DNA from: Deltaproteobacteria bacterium
Lineage (GTDB): Bacteria; Myxococcota_A; UBA9160; UBA6930
DNA length: 32,652 nucleotides
Assembly: GCA_002687015.1 (NCBI GenBank)
Contig: NYZB01000153.1
Coordinates: 1 to 32,652, forward strand
Reading direction: 5' to 3'
Shown here: one piece after another, positions 1 to 10,088 of the stretch
Layout: every line of letters starts with the position of its first letter
Position numbering within the stretch: the stretch's first letter is position 1
Position numbers and translations under genes: made by a program
Notes under the pieces: generated by a model
Told to the model about the DNA's origin: nothing
Databases searched by the model: none
Seen by the model: only the letters and a program-made list of their open reading frames with translations

Positions 1-738
1 GTCGTGCTCGCCGCAACCCAGGCCTTCTTCGACCAGCGGCTACGGGCGCCGGGCGGCCACAAGCTCTTCGAACGCCTGGAGCGCGTGGGCGAGCATGCCG
101 TCAAGCTCTTCGACAAGCCGGACGCCGGCCTCTGGGAGCTCCGAACCCGCGCCCGGGTGCACACTTTCTCGGCGATGATGTGCTGGGCGGCCTGCGATCG
201 GCTGGGCCGTATCGCCACCAAGCTGCAGAGACCCGACCGCGCCGCCCACTGGCAGGGCCACGCCGAGCACATCCACGCGGTGATCTGCGAGAGGGCCTGG
301 AACGAGGAGCGGAGCTGCTTCGTCGAGAGCTTCGACGGGGAGGATCTGGACGCGAGCCTGCTCCTGATCGAGCACATCGGGTTCCTGCCCGCCGACGACC
401 CGCGATTCTCCGGCACCGTTCGGGCCATCGAGGGAGCGCTGCGCAGGGGCCCGTACCTCTTTCGCTACAACGCGCCCGACGACTTCGGGACGCCACGTAC
501 CGCCTTCAACATCTGCACCTTCTGGTACATCGACGCCCTCTGCGCGCTGGGCCGCACCGAGGAGGCCCGCGAGCTCTTCGAGAACATGCTCAGCCACACC
601 AACCACCTCGGCCTGCTCTCGGAGGATCTCGACATCGAGACCGGAGAGCTCTGGGGCAACTTCCCCCAGACCTATTCGATGGTGGGCCTCATCCTCTGCG
701 CGATGCGTCTCTCCAAGAGCTGGCAGGCCGCGTTCTAG
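1..738 (+). CDS. Glycoside hydrolase family 15 (glucoamylase/trehalase-like), C-terminal part; 5' end lies outside the window
   Basis: Frame open to window start; C-terminal GH15-like sequence ...AFNICTFWYIDALCALGRTEEARELFENMLSHTNHLGLLSEDLDIETGELWGNFPQTYSMVGLI... Confidence 0.85.
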   Translation, partial: VVLAATQAFFDQRLRAPGGHKLFERLERVGEHAVKLFDKPDAGLWELRTRARVHTFSAMMCWAACDRLGRIATKLQRPDRAAHWQGHAEHIHAVICERAWNEERSCFVESFDGEDLDASLLLIEHIGFLPADDPRFSGTVRAIEGALRRGPYLFRYNAPDDFGTPRTAFNICTFWYIDALCALGRTEEARELFENMLSHTNHLGLLSEDLDIETGELWGNFPQTYSMVGLILCAMRLSKSWQAAF

Positions 739-1721
739 GCCCCGCGCGGCTCGAATCCGGCGGCCTCGTAGATGGCGTCGATGACCGACATGGTGCGTAC
801 TCCATCGCGGCCGTCGGTCGGCACGGACCTTCCATCGCGCACGAGGGCGAGGAAGGCCTCGAGCTGGTGCACGTAGCTCTTGCGGCCCGGCTCGGTCTCG
901 CTGGTGGTGCCCGCGGACGTGCGGATCTTGAGGCGGTGGAAGAGGTGCGGGGCGACCGGGTTGGTGACCCGCATCTCGCCCTCGTCCCCCTTCACGACCA
1001 GACGGATGCGAGGCGGCGTGAAGGCGAAGAGCGCAGCCGTGAGACGCGCACTGCGCTCTTCGGAGAAGCGCAGATCGGCCTGGATGTAGCGATCGACCCC
1101 GGGGCTCGAGAGCCGCGCTCGCGCCGCGACCACCTCGGGCTCGGCGGCCGTCAGGTGGCGGAGGATCGAGATGCAGTAGCAGCCCATGTCCATGGCCGAG
1201 CCGCCGGCCAGATCCAGGCGGAAGCGGATGTCGCCAGGCCTCGGGATCGGGATGCACATGTCCATCTCGAGATGGCGAATCCGCCCGATGCGGCCGCTGA
1301 AGGCCACCTGCTCCATGCGCGCGGCCAGCGGGTGGTAGCGCCAGTGGTAGGCCTCCATGAGCGGCCGGCCCGTCTTCTCCGACGCATCGGCCATGCGGCT
1401 GGCCTCCGCCGCATTCGCGGCCAGGGGCTTCTCGCAGAGCACGGGCTTGCCGGCCTCGAGAGCGCGGATCGTCCACTCCGCGTGCAGCGAGTTGGGCAGG
1501 GGGTTGTAGACCGCATCGACCTCCGGGTCGGCGAGCAGGGAGGCGTAGCTCTCGTGAGCCCGGGCCAACCCATGGCGCTTCGCAAAGGCCCGCGCTCGAC
1601 CCGGGTCGCGCGCCGCGACCGCAAAGGCCTCCACGCCGGGGACGTCGCGCGCCGGCTGGATCAGGGCCGTGGGCGCGATGGCCGCGGCACCCAGGATCCC
1701 AACGCGGAGGGGAGCCGCCAT
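735..1721 (-). CDS. Gfo/Idh/MocA family oxidoreductase
   Basis: 328 aa; N-terminal Rossmann MAAPLRVGILGAAAIAPTALI, EKPLAANAAEA motif. Confidence 0.9.
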   Translation of the reverse strand: MAAPLRVGILGAAAIAPTALIQPARDVPGVEAFAVAARDPGRARAFAKRHGLARAHESYASLLADPEVDAVYNPLPNSLHAEWTIRALEAGKPVLCEKPLAANAAEASRMADASEKTGRPLMEAYHWRYHPLAARMEQVAFSGRIGRIRHLEMDMCIPIPRPGDIRFRLDLAGGSAMDMGCYCISILRHLTAAEPEVVAARARLSSPGVDRYIQADLRFSEERSARLTAALFAFTPPRIRLVVKGDEGEMRVTNPVAPHLFHRLKIRTSAGTTSETEPGRKSYVHQLEAFLALVRDGRSVPTDGRDGVRTMSVIDAIYEAAGFEPRGA

Positions 1722-1730
1722 GCCTTCAGC

Positions 1731-2984
1731 CTAATCCGCGAAGGCCCTCGCGACCATCCAATAGAGACCCAGACCACATACGGCCGCCGTGCCCAGCTCG
1801 ACGACCCAGCGACGGGCCAGCCCCCCGCGGAAGCGCCCGAGCAGGGCGAGGACGGGCCAGCAGATCGCGACGAGCACCAGCTGCCCGAGCTCGACGCCCA
1901 GGTTGAAGCCCAGCAGGGCGGGGATCAGCCGGCCCTGGGGGAGCGCGAGCTCGGTCAGCACCCCTGCAAAGCCGAAGCCGTGAATCAGACCGAAGCAGAA
2001 CGCGATCGCGGTGCGAAGCCGGAGGGGTGCCTCCAGGAGGCCCAGGAGGCCGAAGTAGCAGCCCGTGAAGAGCGCGAGACCCAGGAGGGTCCCAGCGGGA
2101 ATCGCGCCGGCACCCAGGACGGCGGCCCCGGCCATCGCGAGCATCCCGACGACGGTGGCCGCGGGGAGGGCACGGCCCCGCCCGGAGAGGACCCAGCCAT
2201 TTTCGACCGCCACCAGGGCGATCGAGAGGCCGATCAGCGCCTCCACCGCGGCGGCCTCGGGCTGCAGCCGACCCAGCGCCGCCAGCGCCAGGGTCAAGCT
2301 GTGGGCCAGGGTGAAGCCCGTCACGATCGTCACGACCTGGCCGACGCGGCGGGCGAGGAGCAGCAGGCCGAGCAGGAAGACGAGATGGTCGTAGCCCGTC
2401 ACGATGTGATCGACCCCGACCCGGATGTAGCGGAGCAGGCCGCTGCCCTCGGCGTCTCCCGGGTCGGAGGGGCCGGTCCCGGGCAAGCGCCAGCTCCGCT
2501 CGCTGTCGTTCAGCACGCGCTCGGTGATCCCTCCCCCGCCACCGCGCAGGCGCGCGAAGTGGAGGTGGCTGGGTGCCACCTCCTTGAGCACGTCACTCGT
2601 GATCCAGCGCGGCGCATCCTCGCCCGGGGGGGCCTCCGGACACTGCAGCTCCCACTCGATGAGCGCGCGCTCCGGGGGGGAGCTCAGGGCCCGCGGGCCC
2701 GAGCGCAACAGGCAGGGCTCCCCGCCCACCTCCAGGCGCAGCGCCCCGACGAGGTAGGCCCCGAGCGGCGGCGGCAGGCTGGGCGGCGAGACGATGCCCC
2801 AGGGGAGCCGGGTCAGCTCGAGCTGGGGGATGCGAAACAGCACCCGCACCCGTGCGCCGTCGATCTCCCAGCTCGAGTAGGAGGTGCTGCGTGTGTGTGC
2901 CTCTCCAGGCGAGGCAGCCAGCAGGACGAGCCCGGAAACCCCCGCGAGGATCGCTGCGCAGATCGACCCGTGAGCTCGGCTCAC
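1731..2984 (-). CDS. HupE/UreJ-like membrane protein with signal peptide and periplasmic N-terminal domain
   Basis: 417 aa, GTG start; GYDHLVFLLGLLLLAR, FTLAHSLTLALA, ENGW, FCFGLIHGFGFAGVL hallmark segments, multiple TM helices. Confidence 0.85.
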   Translation of the reverse strand: MSRAHGSICAAILAGVSGLVLLAASPGEAHTRSTSYSSWEIDGARVRVLFRIPQLELTRLPWGIVSPPSLPPPLGAYLVGALRLEVGGEPCLLRSGPRALSSPPERALIEWELQCPEAPPGEDAPRWITSDVLKEVAPSHLHFARLRGGGGGITERVLNDSERSWRLPGTGPSDPGDAEGSGLLRYIRVGVDHIVTGYDHLVFLLGLLLLARRVGQVVTIVTGFTLAHSLTLALAALGRLQPEAAAVEALIGLSIALVAVENGWVLSGRGRALPAATVVGMLAMAGAAVLGAGAIPAGTLLGLALFTGCYFGLLGLLEAPLRLRTAIAFCFGLIHGFGFAGVLTELALPQGRLIPALLGFNLGVELGQLVLVAICWPVLALLGRFRGGLARRWVVELGTAAVCGLGLYWMVARAFAD

Positions 2985-3874
2985 GGCAGCTCGTCAGCCA
3001 GCACCAGGTCGGCGCGATCTCGCAGGTCGTCCAGGTAGCCGCGGAGAGCGCGGTCACCCGCGCGTCGCACCCACTCGTTGCGCACCAGATCGCGGATCTC
3101 CGCGTAGCCGGGGGTGCGCTCGTCCTCCCGATCGACGAGCACGAAGACGTGGTAGCCGGTGCCGGAACGAACCGGCTCGCTGATCTCGCCGACGGCCATC
3201 TCCATCACGGCGCGCAGGGCGGTGGGCCCGATGTACTCGCGCAGCTTGGCCGGCGGCAGGAGCGCGTCGGGGACGGGGGACACCTCGGAGTCACCGAGCT
3301 CCGTGCGGATCTCGGCCAAGAGCGCCCCCGCGACCAGCCGGGCGCGGACCTCGGCGGCACGGGCCACCGCCGCCTCGTCCTCTTCACCGCGGCGAACCCG
3401 GAAGAAGACCTGACGCACCCGGAGCCGCCCGGGCTGGGTGAAGAAGGCGCTCTCCTCGGAGTAGAAGCGCTCGAGCTCCGCTTCCTCGGGCGGACGGTCC
3501 TCGGCCTCGACCACGATCGAACGGATCATTGCGGAGGTGATGTCGGCGCGAACCCGCCGGTCGCTCTCGGCGAGGCCGAGCTCGAGGCCGCGCTGCACCA
3601 ACAGCTCCTCGTCGATCATCCGATCGAGGACACGACGCCGCATGTCGTCCGAGACCGCCTGACGGGTGTCGCTCTCGAGCCCGGCGAGCAGGCGCTGATA
3701 GGCATCGGTGAAGATCAGGGTGCCGTTGACCCGGGCCACGGCCGAGCCGGGCAGGCCGCCCACCGTCGGATCGGTCGAAAGCAGGCCCCAGGCTGCGAGG
3801 GCCACGCCGACCAGCCCGCCGGCCACCAGGAGGGCGAGGGCGCGCTTCTTCTCGGGGCTTTGGTCGTCTGTCAT
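2981..3874 (-). CDS. Peptidylprolyl isomerase (parvulin/PpiC-type), membrane-anchored
   Basis: 297 aa from ATG at 3874 inside a longer open frame; N-terminal TM, SurA/PpiC-like region ...RVRQVFFRVRRGEEDEA...GEISEPVRSGTGYHVFVLVDRED; overlaps the GTG start of the HupE-like gene by 4 nt. Confidence 0.85.
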   Translation of the reverse strand: MTDDQSPEKKRALALLVAGGLVGVALAAWGLLSTDPTVGGLPGSAVARVNGTLIFTDAYQRLLAGLESDTRQAVSDDMRRRVLDRMIDEELLVQRGLELGLAESDRRVRADITSAMIRSIVVEAEDRPPEEAELERFYSEESAFFTQPGRLRVRQVFFRVRRGEEDEAAVARAAEVRARLVAGALLAEIRTELGDSEVSPVPDALLPPAKLREYIGPTALRAVMEMAVGEISEPVRSGTGYHVFVLVDREDERTPGYAEIRDLVRNEWVRRAGDRALRGYLDDLRDRADLVLADELP

Positions 3875-3985
3875 TGGGGGGCAGACCCTAGAGGGCTCGG
3901 GGGAGGAATTCCACCGCGGCCCGCGCCCTCCCATGCCTTGACGAAGGCTGAAGGGCGGGGGGGCGGCACGCCGATACGCCCGGAG

Positions 3986-5838
3986 ATGTCGCCCGCCGCC
4001 ATCAGCGATCTCTCCCTGGCCTTTGGCATGGGCATGGCCGCAACCCTGGCCCTGCTCCACCTGGGCTTCTACCGGCGTGCGGACCCGGTCCACGCCTGGG
4101 TTGCGCTCTGGTGCGCTACGACCGGCGCCTACCTCGGCTTCCGCTTCGTGCAGGTGGGCACCGCGGAGCCCGCCGCGGCGCTGACGGCGGCGCGCGGATT
4201 GGCCTCGACCGCCCCCCTGCTCGCGCTCTCCGCGGTGGGCATGGCCCGCGCGCTGGCAGACAAGCCCTTCGGCTGGCGAGCGTGGAGCAAGGCCGGCGCC
4301 CTCGCCATGGTGATGGGGCTGCTGATCTTCCTCAGTCCCTGGTTCGTCGAGGGCCAGGTGAGTTCGCGCCTCGATTGGTTCGGACGGGAGCATCTGGCGG
4401 TCAGCACCGGTCCGGCCATGGGTCTGCTGCTGCCAATGGCGATTCTGGCCTTCGGCTACAGCGCGAGCCTCGTCATGCGGAGTCCCGCGCTCAATGTGGT
4501 GGATCGCCAGATCTTCCTGGGCAGCCTGACCGCCTACGCCTTGATCGCGGTGCTCTCGATCCTGTCGGCCATGCGGGTCATCGACGCGCCGCCCACGACC
4601 GAATTCGCTCCGCTGGTGTTCGGCGTCGGGCTCAACACCCTGCTGGTCTCCCGGCACAGGCGCCTGCAGCACAATCTCGAGAGCAGCGTCCAGGCGCGGA
4701 CCCGGGAGATGCGCGCCACCCACGATCAGCTCGTGGAGAGCGAGGAACGCTATCGCCGGCTCTTCGAGAACGCGCCGATCGGTGTGATCGCCCTCGATCG
4801 CGAGGGAAGCGTGGTCGCGGCGAACTACCAGCTCGTCGCCATGATCGGAGCGCCCTCCCTGGATGGCCTGGTCGGCCAGGATCTGATTGGCAACGAACGT
4901 CTCCACGCCTCCGGTATTGCCGGCATCTTCGAGCGATGCATCTCCCGGGGCGAGCCCCAGGTCGGCGAGCACCACCACACCTTCCGGTGGGGCCGTACCA
5001 CCGACCTGCGGATCATCGCGACACCCGTGCGCGATGCGGCGGGCCATGTCCAGGGAGCCCTCGGCATCGTCGAAGACCTGAGCGAGCGGAAGGCCTGGAG
5101 GAACGTCTCCGCCAGGGCCAGAAGCTCGAAGCGATGGGCCAGCTCGCCGCCGGCATCGCCCACGAGATCAACAACCCCATGGCCTACGTGCGCAGCAACC
5201 TCTCGATGCTGCGGGGAGAATGGGAGACCGTCCGCAAGAGGCTCGGCGGAAACGATGCTGCGTCGGGCCCCGTGACGGACTGCGAGGAGCTGATCGACGA
5301 GTGTCTGGAAGGTGTCGAGCGGACGATCTCGATCGTGAAGGACATCCGCGAGTTCTCGCATGCCGGTGGCGGCGCCTTCGCTCCCGCCGACGTCAACCTG
5401 CTGGTCGAAAAGGCCCTTCGCATGGCCTCGGGCCAGCGCAGCAACCGGCTGCGAGTGGTCCAGCATCTCGGCCCGCTCCCACGCCTCCGCTGCTCGGCGG
5501 GCTCGCTGGAGCAGGTCTTCCTCAACCTGCTCGTCAACGCCTTCGACGCCGTCGGCAGGGAGGGAGACATCGAGGTGGTGACCCGCTGCGAGGGCGCCTT
5601 CATCTCCGTGCGCATCATCGACGGTGGCGTGGGCATCCCGGCCGAGGACCTGGGGCGGCTCTTCGACCCCTTCTTCACGACCAAGGAAGCGGGCCAGGGC
5701 ACCGGTCTGGGGCTCTTCGTCTCCTACGAGATCGTGAAGCTGCACGGCGGGGAGATCGTGGCGACCTCGGTGCTGGGCGAGGGCTCCTCCTTCGAGGTCC
5801 GTCTTCCCCTGGCCACAGCCGGCGAGGATCCCGCCTAG
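3986..5838 (+). pseudogene. Multi-TM PAS sensor histidine kinase, split by an apparent 1-nt deletion (frameshift) at about 5093-5096
   Basis: Frame of ATG 3986 encodes multi-TM N-terminus plus PAS domain ending ..EDLSERKA; the H-box (QLAAGIAHEINNPM), N-box (QVFLNLLVNAFDAV), G boxes (DGGVGIPAEDLGRLFDPFFTTK, GTGLGLFVSYEIV) continue in the other frame to 5838. Could be intact if this is an assembly error. Confidence 0.8.
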
Positions 5839-5903
5839 CCCCTATGGTCCCCCGGTCGCCCCGGAGGACGATCCGCGTTGCAAGCTGACCTGGGCTGCGC
5901 CCC

Positions 5904-6623
5904 GTGAACCCCCGTTGGCTCGCGCTCGCCGCCGTCGTGTTGCTCGTCCTGGGCGCCTGGCAGGGCGGGCTGATCGAGTGGATCTCGGAGCCGGAGCGGG
6001 CCCGCGACTTCTTGCGGGAGTCGGGCCCGCTGGGCCCGCTCCTCTACGTGCTGGCCTTTGCCCTGATCGAGCCCCTGGGCGTGCCTGGCCTCGTCTTCGT
6101 CGGGCCGGCTACGCAGATCTGGCCCTACTGGCTGGTCGTGATCCTCTCGATTCTCGGGGCGACGGGTGCGGGCCTGGTCGCCTACGTGGCGGCGCGCTGG
6201 TTCGCACGCGATTGGGTGCAGGCGCGGCTTCCGGATCGGGTCCGACGAGCCACCGACGGTGCCGAGACGCGGCCCCTGCGTACCGTGATCCTCGTGCGCT
6301 TGCTCTTCTTCCTGGCGGCGCCGGCGCACTGGGCGCTCGGGGTCTCGAACATCCGCTTCGCGCCCTTCCTCCTGGGAAGCCTGGTCGGCTTCACGCCGCC
6401 GATGATCCTGTTCGTGTACGCGATCGATCGGGCCATCGACCTGATGGAGGGCCAGCGCCCATGGGCATGGCTTGCGGTGGCCGTCCTGGGCGTCGTGGGC
6501 TTCCTCGCCTTCCAGTGGTGGCGGCGGCAGCGACAAGGGAGCTTGCCTCCCAAGCACCCCGCGAAGAGCGAGCCCGGCCAGGCTGCGCTGGAGGCACGAC
6601 GCGGCGACCAGCACACCCCCTGA
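5904..6623 (+). CDS. TVP38/TMEM64 (VTT-domain, DedA-like) family membrane protein
   Basis: 239 aa, GTG start; hydrophobic, EPLGVPGLVFVGPATQIWPYWLVVILSILGATGAGLVAYVAARWFARDWVQARLP, LGVSNIRFAPFLLGSLVGFTPPMILFVY. Confidence 0.8.
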   Translation: MNPRWLALAAVVLLVLGAWQGGLIEWISEPERARDFLRESGPLGPLLYVLAFALIEPLGVPGLVFVGPATQIWPYWLVVILSILGATGAGLVAYVAARWFARDWVQARLPDRVRRATDGAETRPLRTVILVRLLFFLAAPAHWALGVSNIRFAPFLLGSLVGFTPPMILFVYAIDRAIDLMEGQRPWAWLAVAVLGVVGFLAFQWWRRQRQGSLPPKHPAKSEPGQAALEARRGDQHTP

Positions 6624-6647
6624 CGGCCGGCTTCGGCAACCCCTCCG

Positions 6648-7823
<1,176 letters not shown>

Positions 7824-7860
7824 AGCCTGGCCCGCGCAGCGCTGTGGTAGCGTGCTGCCC

Positions 7861-9114
7861 ATGGGAGAGGTCCTCGAGCTGGCGGAACGAGCCTGGCAAG
7901 GCCAACTCCGGGAGACCCAGGTCCACCCGGGCCAGGCCCTGGTCGGGTTCGAGGAGCTGGACCCGGAGCTGGGCTTCATGTCCGCCTTCTCGAACGTCGC
8001 GGTCCTGCGCAGCGAGGAGGGCCTGGTCTTCCTCGACACGAGCAGCGCCTTCCATGCGAAGCCGCTCTTCGAGCAGGTCCGCCGCTGGTCGGACCAGCCC
8101 GTGCACACCGCGATCTACACGCACGGCCACGTGGACCACGTGTTTGGCCTGGCGCCCTTCGAAGAGGAGGCCCTCCAGAAGCGGTGGGATCGGACGCGGG
8201 TTCTCGCCCACCACGCCTGCCCCGACCGCTTCGAACGCTACGTCCTGACCAACGGCTACAACGGCGTCATCAACCAGCGCCAATTCGGCTTTCCGCGGCC
8301 CCTCTTCCCGAAGACGTACCGCTACCCGGACGAGACCGTCGGAGACGACCACTCCCTTCGGATCGGCGACCTCGCCATCGAGATCTTCCATGACAAGGGT
8401 GAGACCGACGACCACCTGTGGATCTGGCTCCCCGCGCAGCGAACCCTCTACACGGGCGACCTCTTCATCTGGGCCTCGCCCAATTGCGGCAACCCCCAGA
8501 AGGTGCAGCGCTACCCACGGGAGTGGGCGAGGGCACTGCGCCGTATGCAGGAGCTCGGCGCCGAGCGCCTGCTGCCCGGCCACGGCCCGCCGATCCTGGG
8601 CGCCGAGCGGGTGCATCGGGCCCTGGAGGAGAGCGCGACCCTTCTCGAGACCCTGGTGGAGCAGACCCTTCGCATGATGAACGAGGGGGCGCGTCTCGAC
8701 GAGGTCCTGCACGGCGTCGAGATCCCCGAGGCGCTGCTCGAGCGCCCCTACCTGCGCCCCAGCTACGACGATCCCCGCTTCATCGTCCGCAATCTCTGGC
8801 GCCTCTACGGCGGTTGGTACGACGGCAACCCGGCCCACCTGAACCCCGCGCCCGACGCCGAGGTGGCCGCCCAGTTGGCCGCGCTCGGCGGGGGGGCCCG
8901 CGCGTTGGCGGAGCGGGCCGCGGCGCTGGCCGCTGAGGGCCGCCTCGACCTCGCCTGCCACTTCGCCGAGTGGGCGGTCCAGGCCGAGCCGGACGACGCG
9001 CGCGCCCACGGTGTGCGCGCCGAGGTCTTCGAGAGCCGGGCTCGAGAGGAGACCAGCCTGATGGCGAAGGGCGTGTACCGGGCGGCCGCCAGGGAGAGCG
9101 AGCCCGCGGAATAG
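7861..9114 (+). CDS. MBL-fold hydrolase with alkyl-sulfatase-type dimerisation domain
   Basis: ATG 7861; THGHVDH metal motif, LLPGHGPPI, LYGGWYDGNPAHLNPAP dimerisation-domain signature. Confidence 0.85.
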   Translation: MGEVLELAERAWQGQLRETQVHPGQALVGFEELDPELGFMSAFSNVAVLRSEEGLVFLDTSSAFHAKPLFEQVRRWSDQPVHTAIYTHGHVDHVFGLAPFEEEALQKRWDRTRVLAHHACPDRFERYVLTNGYNGVINQRQFGFPRPLFPKTYRYPDETVGDDHSLRIGDLAIEIFHDKGETDDHLWIWLPAQRTLYTGDLFIWASPNCGNPQKVQRYPREWARALRRMQELGAERLLPGHGPPILGAERVHRALEESATLLETLVEQTLRMMNEGARLDEVLHGVEIPEALLERPYLRPSYDDPRFIVRNLWRLYGGWYDGNPAHLNPAPDAEVAAQLAALGGGARALAERAAALAAEGRLDLACHFAEWAVQAEPDDARAHGVRAEVFESRAREETSLMAKGVYRAAARESEPAE

Positions 9115-9125
9115 CGGCAGCGCGC

Positions 9126-9947
9126 TCAGCCGTCCACCGGCCCGCGATCGGCCGGAAGCCGCTTCCAGCGCCGGAAGCCACCCTCGCTGTTGATCACCTG
9201 GCCGGTCACCCAGGCCGCCTGGTCGCTCACCAGCCAGGCCGCCAGGTTGGCCACGTCCTCGGGCAACCCCCAGCGCCCCGCCGGCATCATGGCGGCGATG
9301 TTCCGGTGCAGCTTCGGCGGCGCGTAGCCGGTGTCGGTCGGGCCCGGGTTGATGCAGTTGACCGTGATCCCCCGGTCGAGGAGAGCGTCGGACAGGGACT
9401 CGGTCATCTGGTGGATGGCGCCCTTGGTCACCGCGTAGGCGATCTCTCCGGCCATCGGGCCGATGTGCTGGGCGCTGCAGAAGAGCAGCATGCGGCCGGG
9501 CCGCCCGGGATCGTGGTGCACGCCGAAGCTCTGGGCGAGCAGAACACACGCCCGGCCGTTCGCCGCCCAGCAGCGGTCGAGCTCCAGGGGCGTGACCTCG
9601 GCCAGGGACTGGGTCGAGCTCCGCGCGTGGTTGGCGACCAGGATGTCGATGCCCCCGAAGCGTTCGACCGTCTCGCGGATCAGCTGGTCCGGAACGGAGG
9701 GATCCTCCAGGTCGGCCTCCCGGTAGTGGAATCGGCCATCTCCGGGGTCGAGCTCCTCCAGCAAGCCGGCCCCCCGATCGGTGTCGGCGCCCCACGGCAT
9801 CTCGTCGTCATGGGGCGACCAGCCGGTGGCGAAGACCGAGGCACCGTCAGCGAGCAGCCGCCGGGCCAGGGCAGCGCCGATACCAACCCTTCGCGAGAGG
9901 CCGGTCAAGAGGGCGACGCGATTCGAGAGCGGAGATTCGTGGGACAC
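9126..9947 (-). CDS. SDR family oxidoreductase
   Basis: 273 aa, GTG start preceded by GAGGAGGG; TGLSRRVGIGAALARRL, YxxxK (YAVTK), NCINPGPTDTGY. Confidence 0.9.
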   Translation of the reverse strand: MSHESPLSNRVALLTGLSRRVGIGAALARRLLADGASVFATGWSPHDDEMPWGADTDRGAGLLEELDPGDGRFHYREADLEDPSVPDQLIRETVERFGGIDILVANHARSSTQSLAEVTPLELDRCWAANGRACVLLAQSFGVHHDPGRPGRMLLFCSAQHIGPMAGEIAYAVTKGAIHQMTESLSDALLDRGITVNCINPGPTDTGYAPPKLHRNIAAMMPAGRWGLPEDVANLAAWLVSDQAAWVTGQVINSEGGFRRWKRLPADRGPVDG

Positions 9948-10088
9948 GAGCAGGACCCTCCTCGAGGGAGAAGCGTTCGGAGCGGCGGTTCGCGGTCCGT
10001 GTCCTGCTCTTACATCTTCACCACGCTAGCAATCCACCCCGGCGCCTGCTGCGTTCCCCAGGCGGGCGCTGCTTGCGATGGGCGCCCC

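Noticed and set aside
180-3038. 952-aa plus-strand ORF antisense to the Gfo/Idh/MocA and HupE genes
   Set aside because: Arg/Gly/Ala/His-rich translation with no recognisable domain, lying opposite two well-supported genes; typical shadow ORF of high-GC DNA.
5085-5105. Programmed -1 frameshifting in the histidine kinase
   Set aside because: No canonical slippery heptamer or obvious downstream stimulatory structure seen; mutation or consensus error is more parsimonious.
10043-10064. CGCCTG/CAGGCG hairpin after the LLM gene as terminator
   Set aside because: Only a 6-bp stem with 10-nt loop and no U tract; not enough support.
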